From Flavobacteriales bacterium (GTDB taxonomy: Bacteria; Bacteroidota; Bacteroidia; Flavobacteriales_D; Sanyastnellaceae): DNA of 64,000 bases. The translations under genes and the position numbers were made by a program. The notes under the pieces are model-generated. The model did no database searches and was not told where the DNA came from. It saw only the letters and a list, made by a program, of their open reading frames with translations. This document shows positions 8,762-17,494 of the stretch, in pieces (the first letter of the stretch is position 1; each line of letters starts with the position of its first letter). Location of the stretch: the NCBI GenBank assembly GCA_002863125.1, contig PKEB01000012.1, positions 28,365 to 92,364 on the forward strand, written 5' to 3'.

Positions 8762-9613
8762 TTATTCACAGTCGAGCAAGGAGATGATTTCGAAAGGGGG
8801 TGGCCCGGGAGGATAGGTAAATCCTTCACGGACGATGTAGTACCAAATTTCAGACAACGACTCGCCTTCATTGAGGATGCCTGCGAACAGGTCCTCTGGA
8901 ATCATCGTGGTTCGGAATTTGCCTTCTCCAATGGAGGTCAATTTCAATTCGGGGTACGCATATACGTCGGTTTCTGGAGCGTACTCGTAACTCGTGAAGG
9001 CGTCGACTTTGCCCAGCAAGTAGATGTAGCAATCGTCATCGCCCATGTTTTGCAATCCTTCGTACAGCACCTCTTTGGTGTTATCGTAGGTGATGGTCAA
9101 GAAATCATCGGGCTCACGCAATTCAGGGAACACGCAGATGCGAGCAGCGCACAACTGCGGAATGATGTCCACGTGCATGTCTTCCGACTTGGCTTCAAAG
9201 CTGAATCCGTCGACGGGGTTGCCGTTTTTGAGCTTGGCCAAGCACGAGATGCCGCGGGCGAACAGCTGGGGTCCATCGACGCCGTAGTATTCCGTTGGTA
9301 CAAAGGTCATGGAGTACAATTTCGGCCCCACCTTCGTCAATTGTTGGTGATCGGCGCTGTTGTCCCAATCGCCATTGCCGGCTGCAGGTCCGGAGGGGTC
9401 CCACGTCCACAGGTAAACCGTCGTGTCCGGGAAAGCGTCCAGGATGGCGGAGAGCCCGTTGTTTTGGATGCCGTCTTCGCTCTGGTTCATATCGATGAAC
9501 AATGTCAACTCAGAGTTGGCGTCGGTTGGTGAAGGAAGAACGTATGCCTTTTGAGCGTGGGCCGTTGCGTGCATGCAGGCAAAGGCGAGCAGGGAGAATA
9601 AGATCTTCTTCAT
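8762..9613 (-). CDS. Secreted protein in the SusE/F position, function unknown
   Basis: The protein has 283 residues. A cleavable signal peptide (FSLLAFACMHATAHAQ) has no lipobox, unlike SusE and SusF. The mature chain contains two acidic, aromatic-rich halves: TVYLWTWDPSGPAAGNGDW with YSMTFVPTEYYGV, and later TSIGEGKFRTTMIPEDLF with SLSEIWYYIVREG. Each resembles a CBM-type beta sandwich with exposed Trp/Tyr. I do not recognise a named family. It overlaps the upstream lipoprotein gene by one base (TGATG) and lies between susD and the GH13 lipoprotein, so a starch-binding accessory role is inferred from position only. Five Cys residues in the mature chain are unusual for this locus. Confidence 0.6.
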   Translation of the reverse strand: MKKILFSLLAFACMHATAHAQKAYVLPSPTDANSELTLFIDMNQSEDGIQNNGLSAILDAFPDTTVYLWTWDPSGPAAGNGDWDNSADHQQLTKVGPKLYSMTFVPTEYYGVDGPQLFARGISCLAKLKNGNPVDGFSFEAKSEDMHVDIIPQLCAARICVFPELREPDDFLTITYDNTKEVLYEGLQNMGDDDCYIYLLGKVDAFTSYEYAPETDVYAYPELKLTSIGEGKFRTTMIPEDLFAGILNEGESLSEIWYYIVREGFTYPPGPPPFEIISLLDCE

Positions 9614-10113
9614 CAGTTCAGTCGATTGAATTCAAACGTGTAAATGTTGGTGGCTGTTCCGCCGCAATCGCGTCGGTATTCGATGGCGAGCTGTTGGTCA
9701 AACTCGCGAACCATACCACCGAGGTTGTAAACCAACGTATCTGCGGTTGAGAACAACTCGAGGTAGGTGGGGTACAGGTCATCGTCAAAGCCCCATGTGC
9801 CGCCTTCACCGAAGTAATTCTTGCCCATTTCCAACGCAACGGAGTAGGTACGGTCGGCATTGAAGGTCAACTGAAGCGGTGTGACGGTACCGTCGATGTA
9901 GAAGGCACTGAGGTCGCGCGTTTCCTTGACGGGGCTATTCAGGTCCTGCTGGGTGAAGCTGCTGAGCTCCCACGTGCCCGCCATCCCGGCAACCTTGTCG
10001 AATGGATCGCCCAATTCGCCCGTGGATTCAGGCTTGCACGAATTGAAGGCAATGGCCACAATGGCCAAAATCAATACGGCGCTCAATGAAGTGTATGTGG
10101 TATTCATGTTCAT
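9613..10113 (-). CDS. Small lipoprotein, lipocalin-like (DUF5004-type), in sus operon
   Basis: The protein has 166 residues. The signal AVLILAIVAIAFNSC ends in a lipobox Cys. The body has the small lipocalin-like pattern AGMAGTWELSSFTQQD, then TPLQLTFNADRTYSVAL, GGTWGFDDDLYPTYLEL and a final strand IYTFEFNRL. This resembles the DUF5004/lipocalin-like lipoproteins often found beside susCD pairs, whose function is unknown. It begins 12 bases after the susD stop and its own stop overlaps the next start. ATG 10113 or 10107 could be the start; a reading from 10134 would begin inside susD. Confidence 0.6.
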   Translation of the reverse strand: MNMNTTYTSLSAVLILAIVAIAFNSCKPESTGELGDPFDKVAGMAGTWELSSFTQQDLNSPVKETRDLSAFYIDGTVTPLQLTFNADRTYSVALEMGKNYFGEGGTWGFDDDLYPTYLELFSTADTLVYNLGGMVREFDQQLAIEYRRDCGGTATNIYTFEFNRLN

Positions 10114-10124
10114 TCGAAATTGGA

Positions 10125-11489
10125 TTAAAGGCAACCGCCTTCTTCGTTCAACTCAAAGCCTTGCACGGTGGATTCCGTGTTGGAGAACTGCAAGCTCATG
10201 CCTGGACAGTCCCACGCGGCATCGCGGATGGTGATGTCTTCGCCCATGGCGCCGCGTCGCAGCAACTGGTCAGTCCAGAGCCCTTCACAGGCGGTTTCTT
10301 TGCGGAATTCGTCGCGTGCCGCGTCGATGACTTCCTGCGCCGTGGCAGTTTCACTCAAATCATTGTTGCCTGCGCCGAAAGCTCTGGCGCGAATGGCGTT
10401 GATATCGGCAATGGCCGTGGCCAAATCTGAATTCAACTCCCCGTGCGCTTCAGCACGGATCAGGTGCATCAACGTCAAGTGAGCGAGGGGTACGTTGAAG
10501 TATTCTTTTTCGTTGAATCGATTGATCAGCGCTCTCGTACCTGCAGTTAACCAGGCTAATCGCCCGTCTCCGCCGCCCGCGAGGCTCATGAAGAAGGCAA
10601 AGTCCTCACTGAAGGCCAACTGCGGGCTCGGGTTGTTGTCCGAACGAAGGTTATCCCGGAACCAAGAGCTGCGGAAGTCATTCGGCATGCTGACGATGCC
10701 GAAGACTGTTTCCGTGTTGATGACATCCGTCTCAAAGCGGTCGAGGTCTTCATCCAAGGTGTAGCGCCCTGAATTGATAACATCGCTCGCGAAGTTCGCG
10801 GCTTCCTGGTAATTGCCCATGAGGAAATGGACCTGGGCCAGGTAAGCACGGGCCGCATCCTGCGTCGCGTAAACCCCATTTTCCACCGGCAGGTTTTCGG
10901 CAGCAAAATTCAGGTCTTCCACCACCTGAGCATACACAGCTCCGACGCTCGCACGCGGCAGGGGGTCTTGGCTGGGTGCAATGCGCAAAGGCACGCCTGG
11001 GTGGCTGTTGTCCGCCGTGTACCCGTAAGGACGTGCATACATTTTGACGGCTCCCCAGTGACAGATGGCACGGATGAAACGAGCTTCGGCTTCGAGGCGG
11101 GTTCGTTCAGCAGGATCTAAGTTTTCGACGATGTCGAAATTCTTGATGACCACATTCGATCGGTAAATCGCGTAGTAGAAATCCGTGTAAATGCCGCCAT
11201 TGATGCCGGTAAAGAACGTGGTCTCCCGGTTGTAAACAGCTGTGAAATCCAAGCTGTTGTCGGGCTCTCCAAAATTGGGGCCGCGGAGTTCGTTGACAAT
11301 TTGGACCCGTCCACCGTAGAGGTTGGCGACAACATCGTAGTTGCTCACCAGCAAGCGCTGGAGGTCTTCTGCGTCCTGGATGGCGTCTTCCGCGAGGATG
11401 ACATCCCCGGGTTCAAATTCGAGCAAGTGGTCGCATGAGGTCAACCCAGCGGCCAATCCGGCAAAAAGAAGGAGGTGTTTGATGTTCAT
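10125..11489 (-). CDS. susD: SusD/RagB-family starch-binding outer-membrane lipoprotein
   Basis: The protein has 454 residues. The lipoprotein signal FAGLAAGLTSC is followed by the SusD start FEPGDVILAEDAIQDAEDLQRLLVSNYD. TPR helices follow, with the typical AEARFIRAICHWGAVKMYARPYG and ARAYLAQVHFLMGNYQEAANFASDVI. The C-terminal half shows HLTLMHLIRAEAHGELN, the usual late SusD block. SusD proteins form the lid on the SusC barrel and capture oligosaccharides at the cell surface. It starts nine bases after the susC stop, so the two are co-transcribed. The GH13, GH65 and maltose genes around it point to starch/maltodextrin as ligand. The symbol is used by family and context. Confidence 0.92.
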   Translation of the reverse strand: MNIKHLLLFAGLAAGLTSCDHLLEFEPGDVILAEDAIQDAEDLQRLLVSNYDVVANLYGGRVQIVNELRGPNFGEPDNSLDFTAVYNRETTFFTGINGGIYTDFYYAIYRSNVVIKNFDIVENLDPAERTRLEAEARFIRAICHWGAVKMYARPYGYTADNSHPGVPLRIAPSQDPLPRASVGAVYAQVVEDLNFAAENLPVENGVYATQDAARAYLAQVHFLMGNYQEAANFASDVINSGRYTLDEDLDRFETDVINTETVFGIVSMPNDFRSSWFRDNLRSDNNPSPQLAFSEDFAFFMSLAGGGDGRLAWLTAGTRALINRFNEKEYFNVPLAHLTLMHLIRAEAHGELNSDLATAIADINAIRARAFGAGNNDLSETATAQEVIDAARDEFRKETACEGLWTDQLLRRGAMGEDITIRDAAWDCPGMSLQFSNTESTVQGFELNEEGGCL

Positions 11490-11498
11490 GGTTGCCGA

Positions 11499-14400
11499 TT
11501 AGAAGTTGGTGGAAATGGAAAGGGTGAAGGCGCGCTCTTGAGGCGGCGTCAGGTAGGTGACGTTCGGGCTCATGTTACGGTCCTGTGCGTTTTCGAAGTC
11601 ACGAACCACCTCCGGATCCAATCCGGGGAAGTTGGTGATGGTGAAGACGTTCGTTGCGTTCACCGCGATTCGGCAGTTCTGCAAACCGCTGTCCTGGCCC
11701 AGCGGGACATTGTAGCCCAAGGTCAAGTTGCGCAGGCGCAGGTAGGACGCATCGAAAATGAAGAGGCTAGTGTTCCACCAAGGGAAGCCCGAAGGCAAGC
11801 TGTAGTTGGTTTCATCAAGCGTCAAACGCGGGTATGTGGCGATGTCGCCCGGCTGTCTCCAGCGGTCGAGTTTTTCGTCGCGCATATTCCAGCCGGTGAC
11901 CACACCGAGTTGTCGCTTTGCGGATGAGTCGAAGATTTTGGCGCCGATGCTGAAGGTGGCGAGAGCACTCAAATCCCAGTTTCCATAACGGAATGTGTTG
12001 TTCATGCCACCAATCAAATCTGGCAGGCCGTCACCGACGTACTGGCGGATGTCGTTGTTGTAGTCATAGGTCTCGTTCCCCTCGAGGTCGAGGTAGACAG
12101 GCAAGCCGTTTTCCGGATCGACGTGGCTGTGCTCCACGAGGAAAAACGATCCGACCGGTCGGCCGACAATGACGCGGGAATCGTTCGTTCCGCCGCTGAC
12201 AGCATCCGGGGTGTAGTTTCCGATGTCCACCAGTTCGTTGTAGTTCCGTGCCACGTTCAAGTCGGTGGTCCATTGGAATTTGCCAATGAGGTTCCGGGAC
12301 TTAATAGAGAGTTCCACACCACGGTTCAAGATGGTCCCGACGTTGTCCCAGAAATTGGTGAAGCCGGTGCTGGCCGGCGTGCTCACGTTCATCAACACGT
12401 CGGTGGAGTATTTGTGGTAAAACACCAACTCCGTAGTGATGCGATCTTCCAACAACCCCAGTTCAACACTCGCATCGATGGTGCGCGAGGTTTCCCAGCG
12501 AAGTGTCGGATTCTCAGGCTGGATGGGGTAGAGGATGGAATCGGCAGCATAGGTGATGCCGTTGTTGGCAGCGGAATACGTGCCGAAGCGTGCGTAATCT
12601 GGCAACGCTGCGTTCCCGGTGTAACCGATGCTCGAGCGGACCTTCAAAAAGCTGATGCGCTTGCTGTTGAACCAGTCTTCATCGGAAACGACCCAGCCCG
12701 CGGAAAGCGATGGGAAGAAGCCGTACCGGCTTTCGCGGCCGAAGCGCGAACTGCCATCAACACGAGCAGTTGCCTGGAAGAAGTAGCGATCTTTCAAGGT
12801 GTAGTTAACACGTCCGAAGTACGAGAGGAAGCTGTGCTGTGAGGGTAAATTGATTGTTGTGTTGACGTTGGCTGCGTCCTCCGACAACGAGTCATTTTCG
12901 AAAATGGGGCCTTCCACTTGGCCGTAGAATAGGCTGTAGCCGTAGTTGTCTGTGCGCTGGAATTCACTTCCCACCAAGAAATTCAAGGCTTGGGTGTCAT
13001 CCAATTCCCAGCGGTAATCTGCCGTGGCACTGTAATTCCAGTTCAAGACGTAGTTCGCGTAGCGGTTGGCGCTACCGAGTTCCGTTGTGATGGACAAGGC
13101 ACCGGGGTTGAAGACGTCCTCGCGGAGGTGGAGGTAGTCAAAACCGCCACTGACCTTTAGGTTGAGGTTTGCAATGGGTGAGTAGATCAACTGCGCATTG
13201 CTGATGGAGCGGTCTTCGGTTGTTTTCCACTTCTTCAATTCACGAACGGCCACCGGATTCTTGGTTCCGCCCCATTCGTCAAACCACAAAAAGTACTCGC
13301 CGGCCTCGTGCTCGATGTTGCCGTTGGCGTCGTAGACATCTTCATCGTAGCGAACAGGGTAGTAGGGAAGGGCGTTCGACATGGCGTCGCCCAAACCGCC
13401 TGACCAGGCGGCATCGATGCGGTTATTCTCGCCCCGGCTCAACGAAGAGCTGAGGAGGACCTTTACTTTGCTCAAAGGGCTCCAGTCGAGGTTGATGCGT
13501 CCGCTGGTGCGGTCGTAGCTGTTGCCGAGGAGGAAGCTTTGGTTGTTATCCTTGGAGAATCCTGCGTACAGATTGTATTTGTCGCCCCCTTGTCTTACGC
13601 CAAAATTCACAGCATTCTTGTTGCCGACGCCAATGGTCTGATCGACCCAATCGGTGTTCGTCTCCATGGCCCTGAGGTAGGCTTCTCGCCGGGTGGCGGG
13701 GTCATCTGCTGCCGAGCTCATATTCGGCAACCAGACGTATCCGGTGCCGCCGTCGTTTTCCCAAGCCTCTTGGCGCAGGGCCAAGTAGGTTTCCGTGTCC
13801 ATCATATTGGGACGCGTAGCAGCGGCGCCGATGCCAGCGCGCGTGCTAAATTCGAACGACGTGCCCTTCTTTCCGCGCTTGGTCGTGATGAGGATGACGC
13901 CGTTGGCGCCGCGCGAACCGTAAATTCCAGTAGCCGCCGCGTCCTTGAGGATTTCAACGGATTCGATGTCGTTGGGGTTGATGGCGGCCAGCGGATTGTT
14001 GTTGAGGGCGCCGCTGTTGCCGCGGAGGAAGTACTCCTGGGTGATGGGGATGCCATCGACAACGTACAGCGGATCTCCAGCTGCTGATACCGAGGCCACC
14101 CCACGAACGCGAATGAGGGAAGGTGCGCCGGCGACACCCGATGATTGGCTGACTTGAACACCCGCCGCTTGTCCTTGAAGCGCTGCCTCAAATGACGGTG
14201 TTTGCACCCCAGTGATTTGCTTCGAATCGACTTTGACAATGCTGCCCGTGACTTCCTTTTTGCGTTGAACGCCGTAGCCCACAACGACTACGTCTTCAAT
14301 CAGGACTGCATCGTCGGCGAGGGAGACGTTCAATGTCTGGTCTTCGGTGCCCATGGTCACTTCCTTCGTTTGGCTGATGTAGCCGATGTAGGAAAATTGG

Positions 14401-14600
14401 ACCGTGTGGGTGCCCGGTGATAGGCTTAAAACATACGCACCGTCAGCGTCTGCAAATTGCCCGTTGGTACCATCGGCAACGACGGATGCGCCGGGAAGTG
14501 GATTGCCTTGAGCATCTGAAATCGTACCGCGCAGGGACTGGGCCTGTAGCGTGCAGTACATGCCGAGAGTGGCAATCAGCGTAAGGGTGAATTTGGTCAT
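11499..14600 (-). CDS. susC: SusC/RagA TonB-linked outer-membrane transporter
   Basis: This 1033-residue protein has a signal peptide (LTLIATLGMYCTLQAQ). A carboxypeptidase regulatory-like domain follows (SLRGTISDAQGNPLPGASVV, about 22-105). Next is the SusC plug signature VVVVGYGVQRKKEVTGSIVKV, then ESVEILKDAAATGIYGSRGANGVILITTKRGK and a large barrel ending FTLSISTNF. It imports glycans captured by SusD using TonB energy. The ATG at 14600 gives a proper signal peptide; a reading from 14675 would add unrelated residues across the promoter. It has its own promoter in the 71-base gap to the upstream GH13 gene, with a putative operator covering the -33 element, so it can be regulated apart from the genes before it. 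Confidence 0.94.
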   Translation of the reverse strand: MTKFTLTLIATLGMYCTLQAQSLRGTISDAQGNPLPGASVVADGTNGQFADADGAYVLSLSPGTHTVQFSYIGYISQTKEVTMGTEDQTLNVSLADDAVLIEDVVVVGYGVQRKKEVTGSIVKVDSKQITGVQTPSFEAALQGQAAGVQVSQSSGVAGAPSLIRVRGVASVSAAGDPLYVVDGIPITQEYFLRGNSGALNNNPLAAINPNDIESVEILKDAAATGIYGSRGANGVILITTKRGKKGTSFEFSTRAGIGAAATRPNMMDTETYLALRQEAWENDGGTGYVWLPNMSSAADDPATRREAYLRAMETNTDWVDQTIGVGNKNAVNFGVRQGGDKYNLYAGFSKDNNQSFLLGNSYDRTSGRINLDWSPLSKVKVLLSSSLSRGENNRIDAAWSGGLGDAMSNALPYYPVRYDEDVYDANGNIEHEAGEYFLWFDEWGGTKNPVAVRELKKWKTTEDRSISNAQLIYSPIANLNLKVSGGFDYLHLREDVFNPGALSITTELGSANRYANYVLNWNYSATADYRWELDDTQALNFLVGSEFQRTDNYGYSLFYGQVEGPIFENDSLSEDAANVNTTINLPSQHSFLSYFGRVNYTLKDRYFFQATARVDGSSRFGRESRYGFFPSLSAGWVVSDEDWFNSKRISFLKVRSSIGYTGNAALPDYARFGTYSAANNGITYAADSILYPIQPENPTLRWETSRTIDASVELGLLEDRITTELVFYHKYSTDVLMNVSTPASTGFTNFWDNVGTILNRGVELSIKSRNLIGKFQWTTDLNVARNYNELVDIGNYTPDAVSGGTNDSRVIVGRPVGSFFLVEHSHVDPENGLPVYLDLEGNETYDYNNDIRQYVGDGLPDLIGGMNNTFRYGNWDLSALATFSIGAKIFDSSAKRQLGVVTGWNMRDEKLDRWRQPGDIATYPRLTLDETNYSLPSGFPWWNTSLFIFDASYLRLRNLTLGYNVPLGQDSGLQNCRIAVNATNVFTITNFPGLDPEVVRDFENAQDRNMSPNVTYLTPPQERAFTLSISTNF

Positions 14601-14619
14601 CAGAAATGATTTAGTGGGT

Positions 14620-14650
14620 CGAAGGTAAGGTGTGGTAGGTGTATTTTCAA
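14620..14650 (-). promoter_or_regulatory. susC promoter: TTG, 20 bases, TACCTTCG
   Basis: On the minus strand TTG (14650-14648) is followed after exactly 20 bases by TACCTTCG (14627-14620), a good match to the Bacteroidota -33/-7 pair. The leader to the susC ATG would be about 17 bases. The TTG lies inside the 17-bp repeated operator sequence. Confidence 0.6.
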
Positions 14651-14653
14651 CAC
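14637..14653. promoter_or_regulatory. Putative operator, copy A, in the susC promoter
   Basis: AGGTGTATTTTCAACAC occurs here and, identically, at 20521-20537, the only two exact copies I found. It has inverted GTGTW / WACAC arms spaced by five bases, as expected for a dimeric winged-helix regulator. In both copies AGT follows two bases later. Here it covers the -33 TTG of the susC promoter, which suggests repression in the absence of inducer. Confidence 0.6.
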
Positions 14654-14671
14654 GAAGTGCTTCGGTAGTTG

Positions 14672-17494
14672 TCAACGGTTGTTTGAAAGCACCACGCGGG
14701 CAGTGAATTGTTGTTTTTCGGAACGGACCTGTACGGTGTACACGCCTTCCGATAACGTGTTGTTAACGAATTGAATAACATGTTCTTGGTGCTGGGAAGC
14801 AAGTGCGAATCCAGCTGTTACCTCGCGGCCATTCAGGTCAAAGATTTGCACAGAATTCAGGTCCACTTTCTCGGGGAATTCAATAGCAAACAGTCCCGCT
14901 GAGGGATTGGGATACGCCGCGGCATTTGACCGAACGATTGTTGGCTCAGCGATGGCAGAGGGGAAATTCACAGGTTGGTCCACGTACACGTGGTATTCAC
15001 CAGGGGCAAACGACATGAAGGCGCTTACGTCGGTTACCTCAATCGCCTCGCCTGTGAAGTAATCGTACCACGTCCCCGTGTGCTGGAATCCGGGAATCAT
15101 GCTGAGTTCACTTACGCGGAAATTGGCGACCACCACGGCGTCCATGCTGCTGCCGTTGAGGTGCAGGCGCTTGCCATAGCCGCCTACATCCCAATTGTAA
15201 TTGGTGCCTTGGAAAGGATCGGGGTAGTCCATTTTGAGTTGGCACAGGCCGGCAATGACTTGGTGGATGCGGTACCGATTGGGGTTGTCGCGGTAATCCC
15301 AGCGCACGGGTTTGGCTTGCGTACGGCAGTCGTCGCTGATGGTCACGCCGTCACTGCAAGTGTTGATGCTGTAATCGTACCCGAGTTCTTCAAATTGCCA
15401 GAGCAACTTGGGACCGGGCAGCAGAATGTTGAAGCATTGAATGGCTTCTTGGCGTGCAAGGGCCGTGTTGAGGTCGGTCACTTGGTAGGAGCCTTCGCCA
15501 TTGCCGTATTGCAAAGCCTTGTACATCAGGCGTTCTTCGTCATGGCTCTCCGGGTAGGAGACGACGCCCGGGTTCGACATGCTTTGGTTTTGGTAGCTCG
15601 CCCAGGCAAAATCGGATGGGTACCCCATGGAGGCTTCGTTGTACTCGTGCGTCACATTCGCCCACACCATGAATCCATCGTTGACCAGGGTTTGGTTTTC
15701 GGACAGGTCTACCCAGTGTTCCAGCACCATGTAGACGTCGGATTCATCTTGCCAGAGGTGGTTGGCGTATTCATTGAGCAAATTGATGCGAGCTTGGTCG
15801 TAGCCCCACACGTTGCCCGGGGTTTGGGTCATGCCTTTGGAAAAGTCGAGGCGGTAGCCGTCGATGTGGTATTCATCAACCCAATATTTCAAGGCGCGTT
15901 TCATGAAATACTTCGTGGCGGGACTGTCGTGGTTCCAATCGAAGAACCATGTTTCCGGACTGGGCGAAACTTCATTGAACCACGGGTTGTTCGCAGCAGG
16001 CTGGAAGGACGAAGCATTCCAGTACATCTTCAAAAACGGATTCGGGTAATCGGCATGGTTGAGCACCACATCGAGGAGCACTGCAATGCCGCGTTCGTGG
16101 CAAGCATTGACCAGTTGCTTGAACGTTGATTTGTCCCCGTATGCCTTGTCGAGCGCAAGGTAGAAGGTGGGGTTGTATCCCCAACTGTCGTTGCCGTTGA
16201 ACTCATTGACAGGCATAAATTCAATTGCGTTGATGCCCAAGCGATCGAGGTAATCAAGGGTGTCAAGGATGGTCTGGTAGTTGCGCTCGTCGGTGAAATC
16301 GCGCACCAGCAATTCGTAAATCACCAGCGACGATTTGGCCGGTCGCTCAAAGTCCTGATCGGTCCAATTAAAATCCGGCGCGCCGGGTTGAAGGACGGAC
16401 ACCGGTGTGTTTTCAGTGAGCATGTTGGGGAATGCCGGCATGTCGGGGTATGTCTCCTCGGGGATCCATTGGTCGTTCCAGGGATCAATGACCAATTCCG
16501 TGTAGGGATCTGCCACGCGCATGTCGTCGGGCATGATGTGGTAATGGAAACGGTATTCAGTTCCGGCTTCCAAGCCATCAATTTCAATCCAGTGCTTGTT
16601 GCCATCCGGAGTTTGGGTCATGAGGTAATCAAAACTCAATTGCCAGTCGTTGAAGTCACCCACCACGAAAACGAATTCCTTGCCCGGTGCGTGCAACTGC
16701 AAGAAGGTGCTCGTACTCGATGGGTAATGAATCCCGTCCTCAGAACCCGCGGGTGGCCATCCGGTGATGGGGGAGTCGGGCAACACAGTAATGCTGGCTT
16801 CATCCGACGCGGAACCCGCATCGGTCGTGCCGACTAAGGCGATGTTGAATTGTCCGGCGTCGTTGGCTTCGAAATCGTATGACAGGGACGTGCCCGTCAC
16901 GGTGGTGACTACCTCTCCGTTGATTTCCAAGCTGAGTTCGCAGGATTCGCTCGCTTGGCCGAGGATGGTGTAGCTGTCCCCGAGGTCGAGTACCGCGTAT
17001 CCGTTCTCTGGAGTCTGCAACGATGTGCTGAACGATCCGCTACTGACTTCGTAAAAGATGTCGGAACCGTCTGCATTTCGTCCCACCAAAGTGCCGCTGC
17101 TGTTGCGGAAGACCATGGCCAAGCTCTCGACGGTTTCACCTTCGTCGAGTTGGTAGTAGTCGCTGAGGGTCAATCCATTGAAATCAAAAGTGTGGATTCC
17201 GTTTCCTTCCGGGTTCAGCAAAGCCAATGAGTCTGAAGTGCCCCAGGCGGTCTGCACGTTTTGCCAATCGCTCGGCCCGCTTGAATTGCTCGTGATGACC
17301 CCTGTGTGGATGTAAACGGGAATGACCCCTTGCAATTCACCATTCCCCAGCGCACTGTTGTAGTACAGTGTGACTTGATCGTCCACGGTCGGGAAGGCGG
17401 GTTCGGTCCACACCAATTGTCCGTGCAGCAAGCTTGGAATGAGGATGCACAATGAGATGAAAAAACAGCTGTTGAATGGGCGGTGCGTGTTCAT
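14672..17494 (-). CDS. T9SS-exported alpha-amylase/pullulanase-like GH13 enzyme
   Basis: The protein has 940 residues. Signal peptide (FFISLCILIPSLLHGQ), two N-terminal beta modules (about 30-230, the first with VDDQVTLYYNSALGNGELQG), and a CBM48/E-set module (FVFVVGDFNDWQLSFDY, about 260-350). The GH13 barrel has region I DVVLNHAD (about 478), II GYRLDFSKG (about 546), III VLEHW (about 591) and IV YPESHDEERLMY (about 650), so the catalytic residues look intact. The last 85 residues form a T9SS sorting domain starting YPNPSAGLFAIEFPE. It would hydrolyse starch at or outside the surface. Its ATG overlaps the CotH gene stop (ATGA), and susC follows after 71 bases that hold a separate promoter. 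Confidence 0.9.
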   Translation of the reverse strand: MNTHRPFNSCFFISLCILIPSLLHGQLVWTEPAFPTVDDQVTLYYNSALGNGELQGVIPVYIHTGVITSNSSGPSDWQNVQTAWGTSDSLALLNPEGNGIHTFDFNGLTLSDYYQLDEGETVESLAMVFRNSSGTLVGRNADGSDIFYEVSSGSFSTSLQTPENGYAVLDLGDSYTILGQASESCELSLEINGEVVTTVTGTSLSYDFEANDAGQFNIALVGTTDAGSASDEASITVLPDSPITGWPPAGSEDGIHYPSSTSTFLQLHAPGKEFVFVVGDFNDWQLSFDYLMTQTPDGNKHWIEIDGLEAGTEYRFHYHIMPDDMRVADPYTELVIDPWNDQWIPEETYPDMPAFPNMLTENTPVSVLQPGAPDFNWTDQDFERPAKSSLVIYELLVRDFTDERNYQTILDTLDYLDRLGINAIEFMPVNEFNGNDSWGYNPTFYLALDKAYGDKSTFKQLVNACHERGIAVLLDVVLNHADYPNPFLKMYWNASSFQPAANNPWFNEVSPSPETWFFDWNHDSPATKYFMKRALKYWVDEYHIDGYRLDFSKGMTQTPGNVWGYDQARINLLNEYANHLWQDESDVYMVLEHWVDLSENQTLVNDGFMVWANVTHEYNEASMGYPSDFAWASYQNQSMSNPGVVSYPESHDEERLMYKALQYGNGEGSYQVTDLNTALARQEAIQCFNILLPGPKLLWQFEELGYDYSINTCSDGVTISDDCRTQAKPVRWDYRDNPNRYRIHQVIAGLCQLKMDYPDPFQGTNYNWDVGGYGKRLHLNGSSMDAVVVANFRVSELSMIPGFQHTGTWYDYFTGEAIEVTDVSAFMSFAPGEYHVYVDQPVNFPSAIAEPTIVRSNAAAYPNPSAGLFAIEFPEKVDLNSVQIFDLNGREVTAGFALASQHQEHVIQFVNNTLSEGVYTVQVRSEKQQFTARVVLSNNR

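Noticed and set aside
14975..16129. A 384-codon plus-strand frame antisense to the T9SS GH13 gene
   Set aside because: The composition is a shadow of the amylase codons (runs of Val/Gly/His), with no motifs.
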